NCBI GenBank assembly: GCA_947462865.1
Contig: CANHRW010000081.1
Location: 1-8,282 of the forward strand
Direction: 5' to 3'
DNA from: Bacteroidota bacterium
Lineage (GTDB): Bacteria > Bacteroidota > Bacteroidia > UKL13-3
Length of the DNA stretch: 8,282 bases
The position numbers were made by a program, and so were the translations under genes. The notes beneath the pieces were generated by a model that searched no databases, was not told the origin of the DNA, and saw only the letters and a program-made list of their open reading frames with translations. Below, one piece after another: positions 1 through 6,038 of this stretch. Within the stretch, counting starts at the first letter, position 1. Each line of letters opens with the position of its first letter.

Positions 1-20
1 TCGTTGCCAACAAGGACATG

Positions 21-1919
21 TTATTGAATGATTTCGATTCGGCCATCAGCTAACAATTTAATTTGCTGCTGATCAAGCAAAATGCGCAAAAAGTCTTTGA
101 ATTGATTTTGTTCATGCGGTTCCACAAACGCAAGCAAATCAGCAATCGTATGCATACCTTGTGTTGATTTCAACAGTATCATTGCCTTCCAAATCGATTC
201 TTTATTGGAAAGAGTGCTGTTCGCCTGCCTGCATAAATCACAGGTACCGCAAGGGATTGCATTTTTTTCTTCAAAATATGCCAAAATGAGTTGACTTCTG
301 CAAGTAGATTGAGTGGCAGCATATTGCAACATGTATTTTAATTTATCGGCATATAACGTTTTTCTTTCACGGTAATTGGCTTTGTTAAATTGAATGTATG
401 TTGATTGAATTCTGGATGCCGTAAAAGTTAACCTGGAAGCTTGATTCTGTGGTTTGTAATGGATGAGTTTGAGCGCATGTAATGCCTGTAAATTTTTTCT
501 GATGACAGCCTCGGGTTGATTGAGTTTTCTTGAAATGAACTGTTCAGAAATAATGGTTGGATAATCATACAATCCACCATAAGTTCGAAGTAAAAGACCT
601 AGCAAATCTTTGAATGCAGTATTGGAAAGCAATTCAATTTCTTGGTGGTCAGCCGTAAAAAAACATCGAGAGGGTTCAAAAAAAGCATCACTCAAATGTA
701 TGAGTCCAAGTTGTTGCAATACTTGTAAAGCGGGCTTTATAATAGACTCTCTGGTTTTTAACTTCTGACAAATTGCTTCCAAATCAAACACCAATGATTC
801 AGTAGTACTCTGACCAATTTGTACCTGAAACTGACTGCAAATAGTGTCGTACACCTTTTTTACAAATGCTTCGCTTGGAAATTGCAAGTTGATGCGTTCT
901 TCTAACTGCAATTCATCTGAGCTATCAAACAACAAAACACAATAGGATGCTTTGCCATCACGCCCTGCCCTTCCTGCTTCTTGGTAATATGCCTCTAAAC
1001 TGTCGGGCCATTCTTCATGAATGACAAACCTACAATCTGGCTTGTCAATGCCCATTCCAAATGCACTGGTACAAACCATGATTTGTGTTTGACCTTTGAT
1101 CCATTTTGTTTGACGTTCGTTTCTCATATCATGGGCCAATCCAGCATGGTAACAAGATGCCGAAAAACCCGATTGAATCAATGTATCTGCAAGTATTTCA
1201 GCCCTTTTACGGCTTCTTACATACACCAATCCAGATCCTTTTACTCCCTTTGCAATTTGAAATATCTGATTTTCTTTATTGGAAGTTTGCCTCACCAAAT
1301 AGCTCAGATTGGGCCTGGCAAAACTGGCTGTAAAACGTATTGTATGTTTTAATTCAAGTTGCTTTTCTATATCATCAATTACTTTGTTTGTAGCTGTTGC
1401 TGTCAAAGCAATGATTGGTACTTCTGGAAAGAGTGATCTGAGGCTATTAATTTTTTGGTATTCGGGTCTAAAATCAAATCCCCACTGACTGATACAATGA
1501 GCTTCATCAACAGCTATTAGTGACAGCTGCATTTCTCGAATACTTAATTGAAACTGCTCTGATTGAATGCGCTCTGGCGATACATATAAAAACTGAACCT
1601 GCCCTTGAATGCAATTACCCAACACAATTTTAATTTCTTTTGGGGGCATTCCTGAATAAATAGCTGCTGCTGAAATACCCATTTGATTGAGTTTTTCAAC
1701 TTGGTCTTTCATTAATGCAACCAATGGAGAAACAACCACACATACGCCTTCTAAGAGCAAGGCCGGTATTTGGTAACAAATAGATTTACCTCCACCAGTT
1801 GGAAGCAAAGCCAGCGTATCTTTCCCATTTAAAACAGAGGATATGATATCCCATTGTAAGTCTCTGAAAGCAGTATGTCCCCAATATTTTTTTAAAACAG
1901 CAAGGCCAGCTTGTTTCAT
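21..1919 (-). CDS. recQ: RecQ-family ATP-dependent DNA helicase with an extended region before the zinc site
   Basis: Superfamily 2 DNA helicase of 632 residues, expected to unwind DNA 3'-5' during recombination and repair in the cytoplasm. Visible motifs are motif 0 (F18, R19, Q22), Walker A TGGGKS at 41-46, DEAH box at 138-141, the RecQ aromatic-rich loop ISQWGFDFRPEY at 143-154, TAT at 173-175, motif V TSAFGMGIDKPD at 284-295 and motif VI QEAGRAGRDG at 313-322. A RecQ zinc site is formed by C540, C557, C560 and C563 (CRSQLILAYFEE, then CGTCDLC). In E. coli RecQ the first zinc cysteine follows motif VI by roughly 60 residues; here the gap is about 220. The extra stretch (about 345-510) contains two segments resembling winged helices (about 375-425 and 432-500). 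About 65 residues follow the zinc site, so no full HRDC domain is evident. The ATG overlaps the stop codon of the upstream ABC ATPase gene (ATGA), implying translational coupling. Family assignment is secure; the domain reading of the insert is inference. Confidence 0.96.
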   Translation of the reverse strand: MKQAGLAVLKKYWGHTAFRDLQWDIISSVLNGKDTLALLPTGGGKSICYQIPALLLEGVCVVVSPLVALMKDQVEKLNQMGISAAAIYSGMPPKEIKIVLGNCIQGQVQFLYVSPERIQSEQFQLSIREMQLSLIAVDEAHCISQWGFDFRPEYQKINSLRSLFPEVPIIALTATATNKVIDDIEKQLELKHTIRFTASFARPNLSYLVRQTSNKENQIFQIAKGVKGSGLVYVRSRKRAEILADTLIQSGFSASCYHAGLAHDMRNERQTKWIKGQTQIMVCTSAFGMGIDKPDCRFVIHEEWPDSLEAYYQEAGRAGRDGKASYCVLLFDSSDELQLEERINLQFPSEAFVKKVYDTICSQFQVQIGQSTTESLVFDLEAICQKLKTRESIIKPALQVLQQLGLIHLSDAFFEPSRCFFTADHQEIELLSNTAFKDLLGLLLRTYGGLYDYPTIISEQFISRKLNQPEAVIRKNLQALHALKLIHYKPQNQASRLTFTASRIQSTYIQFNKANYRERKTLYADKLKYMLQYAATQSTCRSQLILAYFEEKNAIPCGTCDLCRQANSTLSNKESIWKAMILLKSTQGMHTIADLLAFVEPHEQNQFKDFLRILLDQQQIKLLADGRIEIIQ

Positions 1920-2569
1920 GGATTGATTTTTCCGTCTTTGATGGTCAACATTCTATCACTCATTTCAGCCAATTGCTGGTTGTGAGTAACTATTACAAAG
2001 GTTTGGTTAAATTGTTTTCTCAAGTCAAAAAACAATTCGTGCAATTGTTTGGCTGCATTTGAATCTAAATTACCAGAAGGTTCATCGGCTAATATCACTG
2101 ATGGGTCATTGATCAAAGCCCTGGCAACTGCAACTCTCTGCTGTTCTCCCCCACTGAGTTCTGATGGCCTGTGGTTGGCTCGTTCAGTTAAACCCATGAT
2201 CGTTAACAGTTCAAGCGCTTTTTGTTTACTTGCTGATTTAGATTTACCCGCAATCCAAGCAGGCATACAAATATTCTCAATAGCTGTAAATTCGGGTAAC
2301 AATTGATGAAACTGAAAAACAAAGCCAATGTGTTTGTTTCTAAAATCTGCCAATTGGTTTGCTGTCAATTGGTTAATAGTGGTATTTGCAATTTGAAGGG
2401 TTCCCGAATCAGGTTTGTCTAATGTTCCAAGAATCTGGAGTAAGCTTGATTTTCCGGCACCAGACGCGCCTATAATTGAAACAATTTCAGCTTGATTGAT
2501 TTGCAAGCTGATGTCTTTGAGCACTTGAATTCCTTGGTAAGACTTACGAATGTTTGAGGCAAGAATCAT
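1916..2569 (-). CDS. lolD: LolD-like ABC transporter ATP-binding protein
   Basis: Cytoplasmic ATPase subunit of an ABC system, 217 residues from the chosen start, of the LolD/MacB/FtsE type. In the Lol system this subunit powers release of lipoproteins from the inner membrane. Motifs are Walker A GASGAGKS at 34-41, Q-loop Q86 followed by the LolD-like stretch FHQLLPEFTAIENI (87-100), signature LSGGEQQR at 138-145, Walker B VILADEP at 158-164, D-loop SGNLD at 165-169 and switch histidine H196. The open frame extends eight codons upstream to a GTG at 2593. I chose the ATG at 2569 because MILASNIRKSYQG aligns with the usual LolD N-terminus and the GTG overlaps a perfect -7 promoter element. No LolC/LolE permease lies adjacent, so the partner must be elsewhere; a MacB-like exporter role cannot be excluded. 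The stop codon overlaps the recQ start by 4 bp. Confidence 0.9.
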   Translation of the reverse strand: MILASNIRKSYQGIQVLKDISLQINQAEIVSIIGASGAGKSSLLQILGTLDKPDSGTLQIANTTINQLTANQLADFRNKHIGFVFQFHQLLPEFTAIENICMPAWIAGKSKSASKQKALELLTIMGLTERANHRPSELSGGEQQRVAVARALINDPSVILADEPSGNLDSNAAKQLHELFFDLRKQFNQTFVIVTHNQQLAEMSDRMLTIKDGKINP

Positions 2570-2592
2570 GGCTGAAATATACAGATTCTTCA

Positions 2593-2600
2593 CAAAATTA
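2593..2600 (-). promoter_or_regulatory. Putative -7 element for the lolD-recQ unit
   Basis: The minus strand reads TAATTTTG here, a perfect match to the Bacteroidota -7 consensus TAnnTTTG. About 19 nt further upstream is a T-rich TTTT rather than a clean TTG. Transcription would begin a few bases downstream, giving a leader of roughly 15-20 nt before the ATG at 2569 and excluding the GTG at 2593 as the start. A weaker alternative, TATATTTC at 2574-2581 (minus strand), ends only 4 nt before that ATG. Confidence 0.5.
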
Positions 2601-2635
2601 TTCTTGAATGTTTAAAAGTAAAATCGGCATTGAGT

Positions 2636-2651
2636 ATTGATTGGCATCAAT
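2636..2651. repeat. Short inverted repeat in the lolD/sucC divergent region
   Basis: ATTGAT and ATCAAT are exact 6-bp arms around a TGGC spacer. They lie between the two divergent promoters, 14 bp from the larger palindrome. This could be a second binding site, but such short arms are common by chance in AT-rich DNA. Confidence 0.25.
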
Positions 2652-2665
2652 TTCAAACAAAATGC

Positions 2666-2684
2666 TTTCAATTCTGAATTGAAA
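2666..2684. promoter_or_regulatory. Perfect 19-bp palindrome, candidate operator for sucC
   Basis: TTTCAATTC, a single central T, then GAATTGAAA: two exact 9-bp arms. It begins at the expected -33 position of the sucC promoter and ends 3 bp before the -7 element, a position where a bound regulator would block RNA polymerase. The symmetry is seen directly; the operator role is inference, and I do not recognise the motif of a named regulator. Confidence 0.5.
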
Positions 2685-2687
2685 TGG

Positions 2688-2695
2688 TATTTTCG
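2688..2695 (+). promoter_or_regulatory. Putative -7 element for sucC
   Basis: TATTTTCG matches TAnnTTTG with one mismatch. A TTTC at 2666-2669 lies about 19 nt upstream and could serve as the -33 element (consensus TTTG). The start codon follows 17 nt later, giving a short leader without a Shine-Dalgarno sequence, as is usual in Bacteroidota. Confidence 0.45.
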
Positions 2696-2712
2696 CAGCA
2701 AAATTTTTTGAA

Positions 2713-3933
2713 ATGAATATTCACGAATACCAAGCGAAACAAATTTTAAAATCATTTGGGGTAGCTGTACAAGAAGGAATTGTTGCTGAAACAGCAGACC
2801 AAGCTTACGATGCTGCCTTGAAATTGAAAGACCAATTTGGAAGCGATTTTGTTGTAGTAAAAGCACAAATTCATGCAGGTGGAAGAGGTAAAGGTACCAT
2901 TGTAGGTAAAGAACAAAGAGGTGTCGCAGTAGCTAAAAACGCTGATAAGGCTAAAGAAATTGCTGGCAATTTATTAGGTGGTACATTGGTGACTATCCAA
3001 ACGGGTCCAAAAGGTAAATTGGTAAGTAAAGTATTGGTAGCACAAGATGTGTATTACCCAGGTCCTGGTCAAACCAAAGAATATTACATGAGTGTGATGT
3101 TAGATCGTGGTCAAAGCAAAAACATCATTGTGTATTCAACAGAAGGTGGAATGGATATTGAACATGTTGCAGAAACCACTCCGCATTTGATATTCAAAGA
3201 AACGGTTGATCCTAAAGTTGGATTACAAGGTTTCCAAGCCAGAAAAATTGCATTCAATTTGGGTTGTGAAGGTGAAGCATTCAAACAAATGGTAAAATTT
3301 GTAACTGCCTTGTATAAAGCATATGACCATTCAGATGCAGCCATGTTTGAAATCAATCCGGTGTTAAAAACATCTGATGACAAAATTATAGCTGTTGATG
3401 GAAAAGTGAACATAGATGACAATGCATTGTACCGTCATCCTGATTACGAAGCCATGAGAGATTTGGCAGAAGAAGACCCTACTGAAGTTGAAGCCAAAGA
3501 GTTCAATTTGAATTATGTAAAATTAGATGGCAATGTGGGCTGTATGGTAAATGGTGCTGGTTTGGCCATGGCAACCATGGATATCATTAAATTATCGGGT
3601 GGTGAACCTGCTAACTTTTTAGATGTAGGTGGAACTGCCAATGCAAAAACAGTTGAAGCTGGTTTTAGAATCATTTTAAAAGACCCAAATGTAAAAGCCA
3701 TTTTAATCAATATTTTTGGTGGAATTGTTAGGTGTGATAGGGTTGCTCAAGGTGTGGTTGATGCATACCAATCTATAGGTAACATTCCTGTTCCAATTAT
3801 AGTAAGGTTACAAGGAACCAATGCCGAAGCTGCTAAAAAACTCATTGACGAGTCTGGATTAAAAGTATATTCTGCAATTGTACTCAAAGAAGCTGCTGAC
3901 TTGGTTCAAAAAGCAGTTGCGGGAACTATCTAA
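2713..3933 (+). CDS. sucC: Succinate-CoA ligase, ADP-forming, beta subunit
   Basis: Beta subunit of succinyl-CoA synthetase, the TCA-cycle enzyme that interconverts succinyl-CoA and succinate with substrate-level phosphorylation; it works with the alpha subunit SucD in the cytoplasm. The protein has 406 residues against 388 in E. coli. It opens with MNIHEYQAKQIL, typical of SucC. An N-terminal ATP-grasp domain spans about 2-240, with HAGGRGKG at 54-61 and the Mg-ATP residues N215 (in FEINPV) and D229 (in AVDGK). The C-terminal CoA-ligase domain (about 270-400) carries GCMVNGAGLAMATMD (276-290), LDVGGTA and IFGGIVRCD (334-342). No sucD is next to it, and a strong terminator follows, so it appears monocistronic. 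A palindrome in its promoter suggests transcriptional control. Identification is firm. Confidence 0.98.
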   Translation: MNIHEYQAKQILKSFGVAVQEGIVAETADQAYDAALKLKDQFGSDFVVVKAQIHAGGRGKGTIVGKEQRGVAVAKNADKAKEIAGNLLGGTLVTIQTGPKGKLVSKVLVAQDVYYPGPGQTKEYYMSVMLDRGQSKNIIVYSTEGGMDIEHVAETTPHLIFKETVDPKVGLQGFQARKIAFNLGCEGEAFKQMVKFVTALYKAYDHSDAAMFEINPVLKTSDDKIIAVDGKVNIDDNALYRHPDYEAMRDLAEEDPTEVEAKEFNLNYVKLDGNVGCMVNGAGLAMATMDIIKLSGGEPANFLDVGGTANAKTVEAGFRIILKDPNVKAILINIFGGIVRCDRVAQGVVDAYQSIGNIPVPIIVRLQGTNAEAAKKLIDESGLKVYSAIVLKEAADLVQKAVAGTI

Positions 3934-3957
3934 TCAAATTTAATCAATAAAATTAGT

Positions 3958-3989
3958 AAGGGCAGGCACTTCGGTGCTTGCCCTTTTTT
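3958..3989 (+). terminator. Rho-independent terminator of sucC
   Basis: A 10-bp stem pairs GGGCAGGCAC (3960-3969) with GTGCTTGCCC (3974-3983), containing one G-U pair. The loop is the very stable TTCG (3970-3973) closed by C-G. Six T residues follow (3984-3989), and two A residues before the stem can pair with the first Ts. It starts 25 nt after the sucC stop codon and lies immediately ahead of the next gene. Confidence 0.93.
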
Positions 3990-3996
3990 ATATTTG
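3989..3996 (+). promoter_or_regulatory. Putative -7 element for the YciO-like gene, abutting its ATG
   Basis: TATATTTG is a perfect match to TAnnTTTG. It starts on the last T of the sucC terminator tract and ends 3 nt before the ATG at 4000. Transcription starting at the usual distance would begin at or next to the start codon, giving a leaderless mRNA. No TTG is found at the -33 distance, which lowers confidence. Confidence 0.4.
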
Positions 3997-3999
3997 TAC

Positions 4000-4614
4000 A
4001 TGCTACTAACAATACATCCAGTGAACCCAAACCCCAGGGATTTTAAAAAAGTAATTGACATTCTCAATAAAGATGGGGTAATCATTACCCCTACTGATAC
4101 CATTTACGCCATGGCTTGTAGAATTGATTCTAAAAAAGGATTGGAGCGCATGTGTAGGCTTTCAGGAAAAAAACCTGAGAAAGTAAATTTTTCATTGTTA
4201 TGTGCAGACTTATCTCATTTGTCTGATTATACCACCAGTATAGACAAACATATTTTTAGGGTATTAAAAGGCAATTTACCGGGCGCATTTACCTTTATTC
4301 TCAATGCCAATAAACAAGTGAGTAAATACTTCTCTTGGAATAAAAAAACCATTGGTATTCGAGTTCCAGACAATGTAATTGCGCAACAAATTGTTAAAGA
4401 AATTGGGGTTCCATTGTTGGTAACCACCATCCATCATGATGATGAAGTATTGGCTTATATGACAGATCCACTTGAAATAGAAGAAAAATTCTCTAATCAA
4501 GTGGACCTGGTTATTGATGGTGGTATTGGAGGCAATGCTCCTTCTACCATTGTAGATTGCTCAAACGGCGAAGTAGAAATACTACGCAATGGAAAATCAG
4601 AGTTGATGCAATAA
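4000..4614 (+). CDS. yciO: YciO-type Sua5/YrdC-family protein
   Basis: A 204-residue cytoplasmic protein of the Sua5/YciO/YrdC fold. Members TsaC and Sua5 make threonylcarbamoyl-AMP for the t6A modification of tRNA. This one resembles E. coli YciO most: the opening LLTIHPVNPNPRDF (2-15) parallels YciO's IHPDNP, and its length is close to YciO (about 206). Conserved pieces are GVIITPTDTIYAMACRI (26-42), GAFTFIL (95-101), KKTIGIRVPDN (115-125), QVDLVIDGG (167-175) and PSTIVD (181-186). The position where TsaC has TSAN.SG reads VTTIHHDDE (141-149), so the nucleotide-site SAN motif is missing, as in E. coli YciO. True threonylcarbamoyl-AMP synthesis is therefore doubtful; I would not name it tsaC. 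An upstream in-frame TTG at 3994 falls inside the promoter-like element, so the ATG at 4000 was preferred. It converges with the lipoprotein gene, with only 2 bp between stop codons. Confidence 0.9.
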   Translation: MLLTIHPVNPNPRDFKKVIDILNKDGVIITPTDTIYAMACRIDSKKGLERMCRLSGKKPEKVNFSLLCADLSHLSDYTTSIDKHIFRVLKGNLPGAFTFILNANKQVSKYFSWNKKTIGIRVPDNVIAQQIVKEIGVPLLVTTIHHDDEVLAYMTDPLEIEEKFSNQVDLVIDGGIGGNAPSTIVDCSNGEVEILRNGKSELMQ

Positions 4615-4616
4615 AT

Positions 4617-4997
4617 TTAATCCCATTTGCTTTTGGATGGCTCGGCATCCCAATCGCTGTTTTGTTTGGGTATGTATATTTCTATCACTTTGTCATACTT
4701 CCAACTCCAAAACCAAAGTGGGTACAAATACAAAAAACCGGCTGCAAATTGTAATACATTGATATCTCTGCGAACAACTTCATGTGCAAGAATTTCACCG
4801 GAACTATTTTTTACATCAACGATCATTTTCTTGGGCAAACCAGCGCGTTGCACTTTAACCACTCCTTTTCCTCTATTGACATTGTTCACATAAATGTTAT
4901 AGGGCTTTTTAGTATTGGTTAGTACAATACTTGAACTGCCGCAAGATGCCAATAACAAAACAACAAGTGCTATTGCAAGAACATTTAGGGCTTTCAT
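4617..4997 (-). CDS. Small putative lipoprotein with a tryptophan-rich hydrophobic segment
   Basis: Function not recognised. The 126-residue product starts with a lipoprotein signal (MK, hydrophobic 3-15) ending in the lipobox LASC with C19 as the lipidated residue. GSSS follows the cysteine, lacking the acidic residues of the Bacteroidota surface-export signal, so a periplasm-facing location is more likely (inference). Residues about 30-78 look like a small beta domain, reminiscent of PEGA-type domains (KKPYNIYVNNVNRGKG). Residues 81-99 form an aromatic hydrophobic stretch (LYLYPLWFWSW) that could insert in or lie on a membrane. The tail is charged and ends in KWD. Its ATG shares one base with the stop codon of the upstream barrel-protein gene (TAATG), so the two are probably translated together and may act together in the envelope. 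Confidence 0.85.
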   Translation of the reverse strand: MKALNVLAIALVVLLLASCGSSSIVLTNTKKPYNIYVNNVNRGKGVVKVQRAGLPKKMIVDVKNSSGEILAHEVVRRDINVLQFAAGFLYLYPLWFWSWKYDKVIEIYIPKQNSDWDAEPSKSKWD

Positions 4998-5971
4998 TAT
5001 CTTTTGAATAAAAATTCAACTTTAAATTCTAAACCTAAAGGAGATTGGGTCGTTTTTGAAACATTTGTACCTGAATAACTTACAGATGTGACATCATACA
5101 TTCCATAGAATAAATTGGCACCTAACCTTACTGATAAGGTTGAAGTTCTATTGAATATATATCCACCACCCACATTCAAATTTAATCCAGTACCATCGTA
5201 TGAATCACTACCTTTTTTGACAGTTGAAGTAGAATAACTTACTCCTCCTCCATAAAATGCTGAATTGGCATTGTTGCTAACAGGTTTGAACATTTCTAAT
5301 GCAACATTAAAAACATTGCTTCCTTTATTTCCAAATCCCAATGTAGGACGGATGTCAAAAATAAAATTTCTTGAATCAAAATACCAACCAGCTCCAATGG
5401 TAGTTAATTGTAAATCATACTGAAATGCCTGAAGCCCACCCAAGCAAACTCCAAAACTGTTATTGGTTTGCTTTTGGTTCAATGCTGCTGTTTCTTGGTT
5501 GGTTACTGAATAAATATCATCTACTGCTGTAGCTTTAGTTTGGGTACCAATTGAATTGCCAACACGTTGCATAATTGGGTCTAGGTCTTCGGGTGAAGCG
5601 GCTTTGAGTTGGTCGAACCACACTTTATTACCAGTTGCTGTCTCAAACAAAGATACATTGACAATGACATTGTCTCCTATTCTGTTCAATGAACCTTTTA
5701 TAAAATAAGCCGCATCTAATTGTTTGGCTTTGTTCATAATTTCTTCATTCGATTTTTCTGCATCAAATAAAGTGTCTTTGTTACCATCCATAACTACTTG
5801 ATATTTATTTGCCAAGTCAATGTAATTTTTGAGCAATTTGGTAGCTGAAATTTGAAAGTCCTTTTTAAGGTTAATGGCCTCCAAATACGGAAGAAATACT
5901 TTGTTTGATTGTGCTTGAAGCAGGTGAATCGTTCCAATGATTAATCCCAGGGTAATGGTTATTTTTTTCAT
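4997..5971 (-). CDS. Exported protein: CsgG/TolB-N-like domain plus probable outer-membrane beta-barrel
   Basis: No specific function recognised; 324 residues. A signal peptide (MKKITITLGLIIG..., about 1-21) ends in LLQAQ, a common Bacteroidota cleavage context. Residues about 24-145 resemble the N-terminal alpha/beta domain of TolB, CsgG and FlgO: AKQLDAAYFIKGSLNRIGDN (82-101) followed by VIVNVSLFETATGNKVWFDQ (102-121) and SPEDLDPIMQRVGNSIG. After a Q/N/T-rich linker (about 146-171), residues 172-324 consist of alternating-pattern strands rich in G, Y, F and N (GAGWYFDSRNFIFDIRPTLGFG, GGGVSYS, LNLNVGGGYIF, SVRLGANLFYG). They end in a final strand GLEFKVEFLF plus KR, as in small outer-membrane barrels. 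A reasonable guess is a periplasmic sensing or assembly domain tethered to a barrel. It is the first gene of a two-gene unit with the downstream lipoprotein. Confidence 0.88.
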   Translation of the reverse strand: MKKITITLGLIIGTIHLLQAQSNKVFLPYLEAINLKKDFQISATKLLKNYIDLANKYQVVMDGNKDTLFDAEKSNEEIMNKAKQLDAAYFIKGSLNRIGDNVIVNVSLFETATGNKVWFDQLKAASPEDLDPIMQRVGNSIGTQTKATAVDDIYSVTNQETAALNQKQTNNSFGVCLGGLQAFQYDLQLTTIGAGWYFDSRNFIFDIRPTLGFGNKGSNVFNVALEMFKPVSNNANSAFYGGGVSYSTSTVKKGSDSYDGTGLNLNVGGGYIFNRTSTLSVRLGANLFYGMYDVTSVSYSGTNVSKTTQSPLGLEFKVEFLFKR

Positions 5972-5992
5972 AAATTTTTAGATAAATGTTTT

Positions 5993-6000
5993 CAAATATA
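5993..6000 (-). promoter_or_regulatory. Putative -7 element for the envelope gene pair
   Basis: The minus strand reads TATATTTG, a perfect TAnnTTTG match, 21 nt before the ATG at 5971. No convincing TTG is seen at -33. The divergent gap to the asparaginase gene is only 67 bp, so both promoters are squeezed into it. Confidence 0.45.
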
Positions 6001-6028
6001 TGAATTACTAGATTTTTTTTAAGAATTT

Positions 6029-6036
6029 TACCCTTG
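6029..6036 (+). promoter_or_regulatory. Possible -7 element for the asparaginase gene, abutting its ATG
   Basis: TACCCTTG matches TAnnTTTG with one mismatch and ends 2 nt before the ATG at 6039, the same layout as at the YciO-like gene. No -33 element was recognised. It would imply a leaderless transcript. Confidence 0.28.
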
Positions 6037-6038
6037 AT

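Noticed and set aside
1..20. Possible feature in the first 20 bases, downstream of recQ
   Set aside because: Too short to judge; no hairpin or coding signal is visible.
1017..1352. Plus-strand open frames of 111 and 75 codons (1017-1352 and 1106-1333)
   Set aside because: Both lie wholly inside the recQ coding sequence on the other strand, give cysteine- and histidine-rich products without recognisable domains, and lack promoters.
2612..2866. Minus-strand 84-codon frame crossing the lolD/sucC intergenic region
   Set aside because: It overlaps the sucC start and promoter, and its product is low-complexity with no family resemblance.
4557..4893. Plus-strand frames over the end of the YciO-like gene and the lipoprotein gene
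   Set aside because: They are antisense or out-of-frame shadows; the lipoprotein reading has a proper signal peptide, lipobox and coupled start, the others have none.
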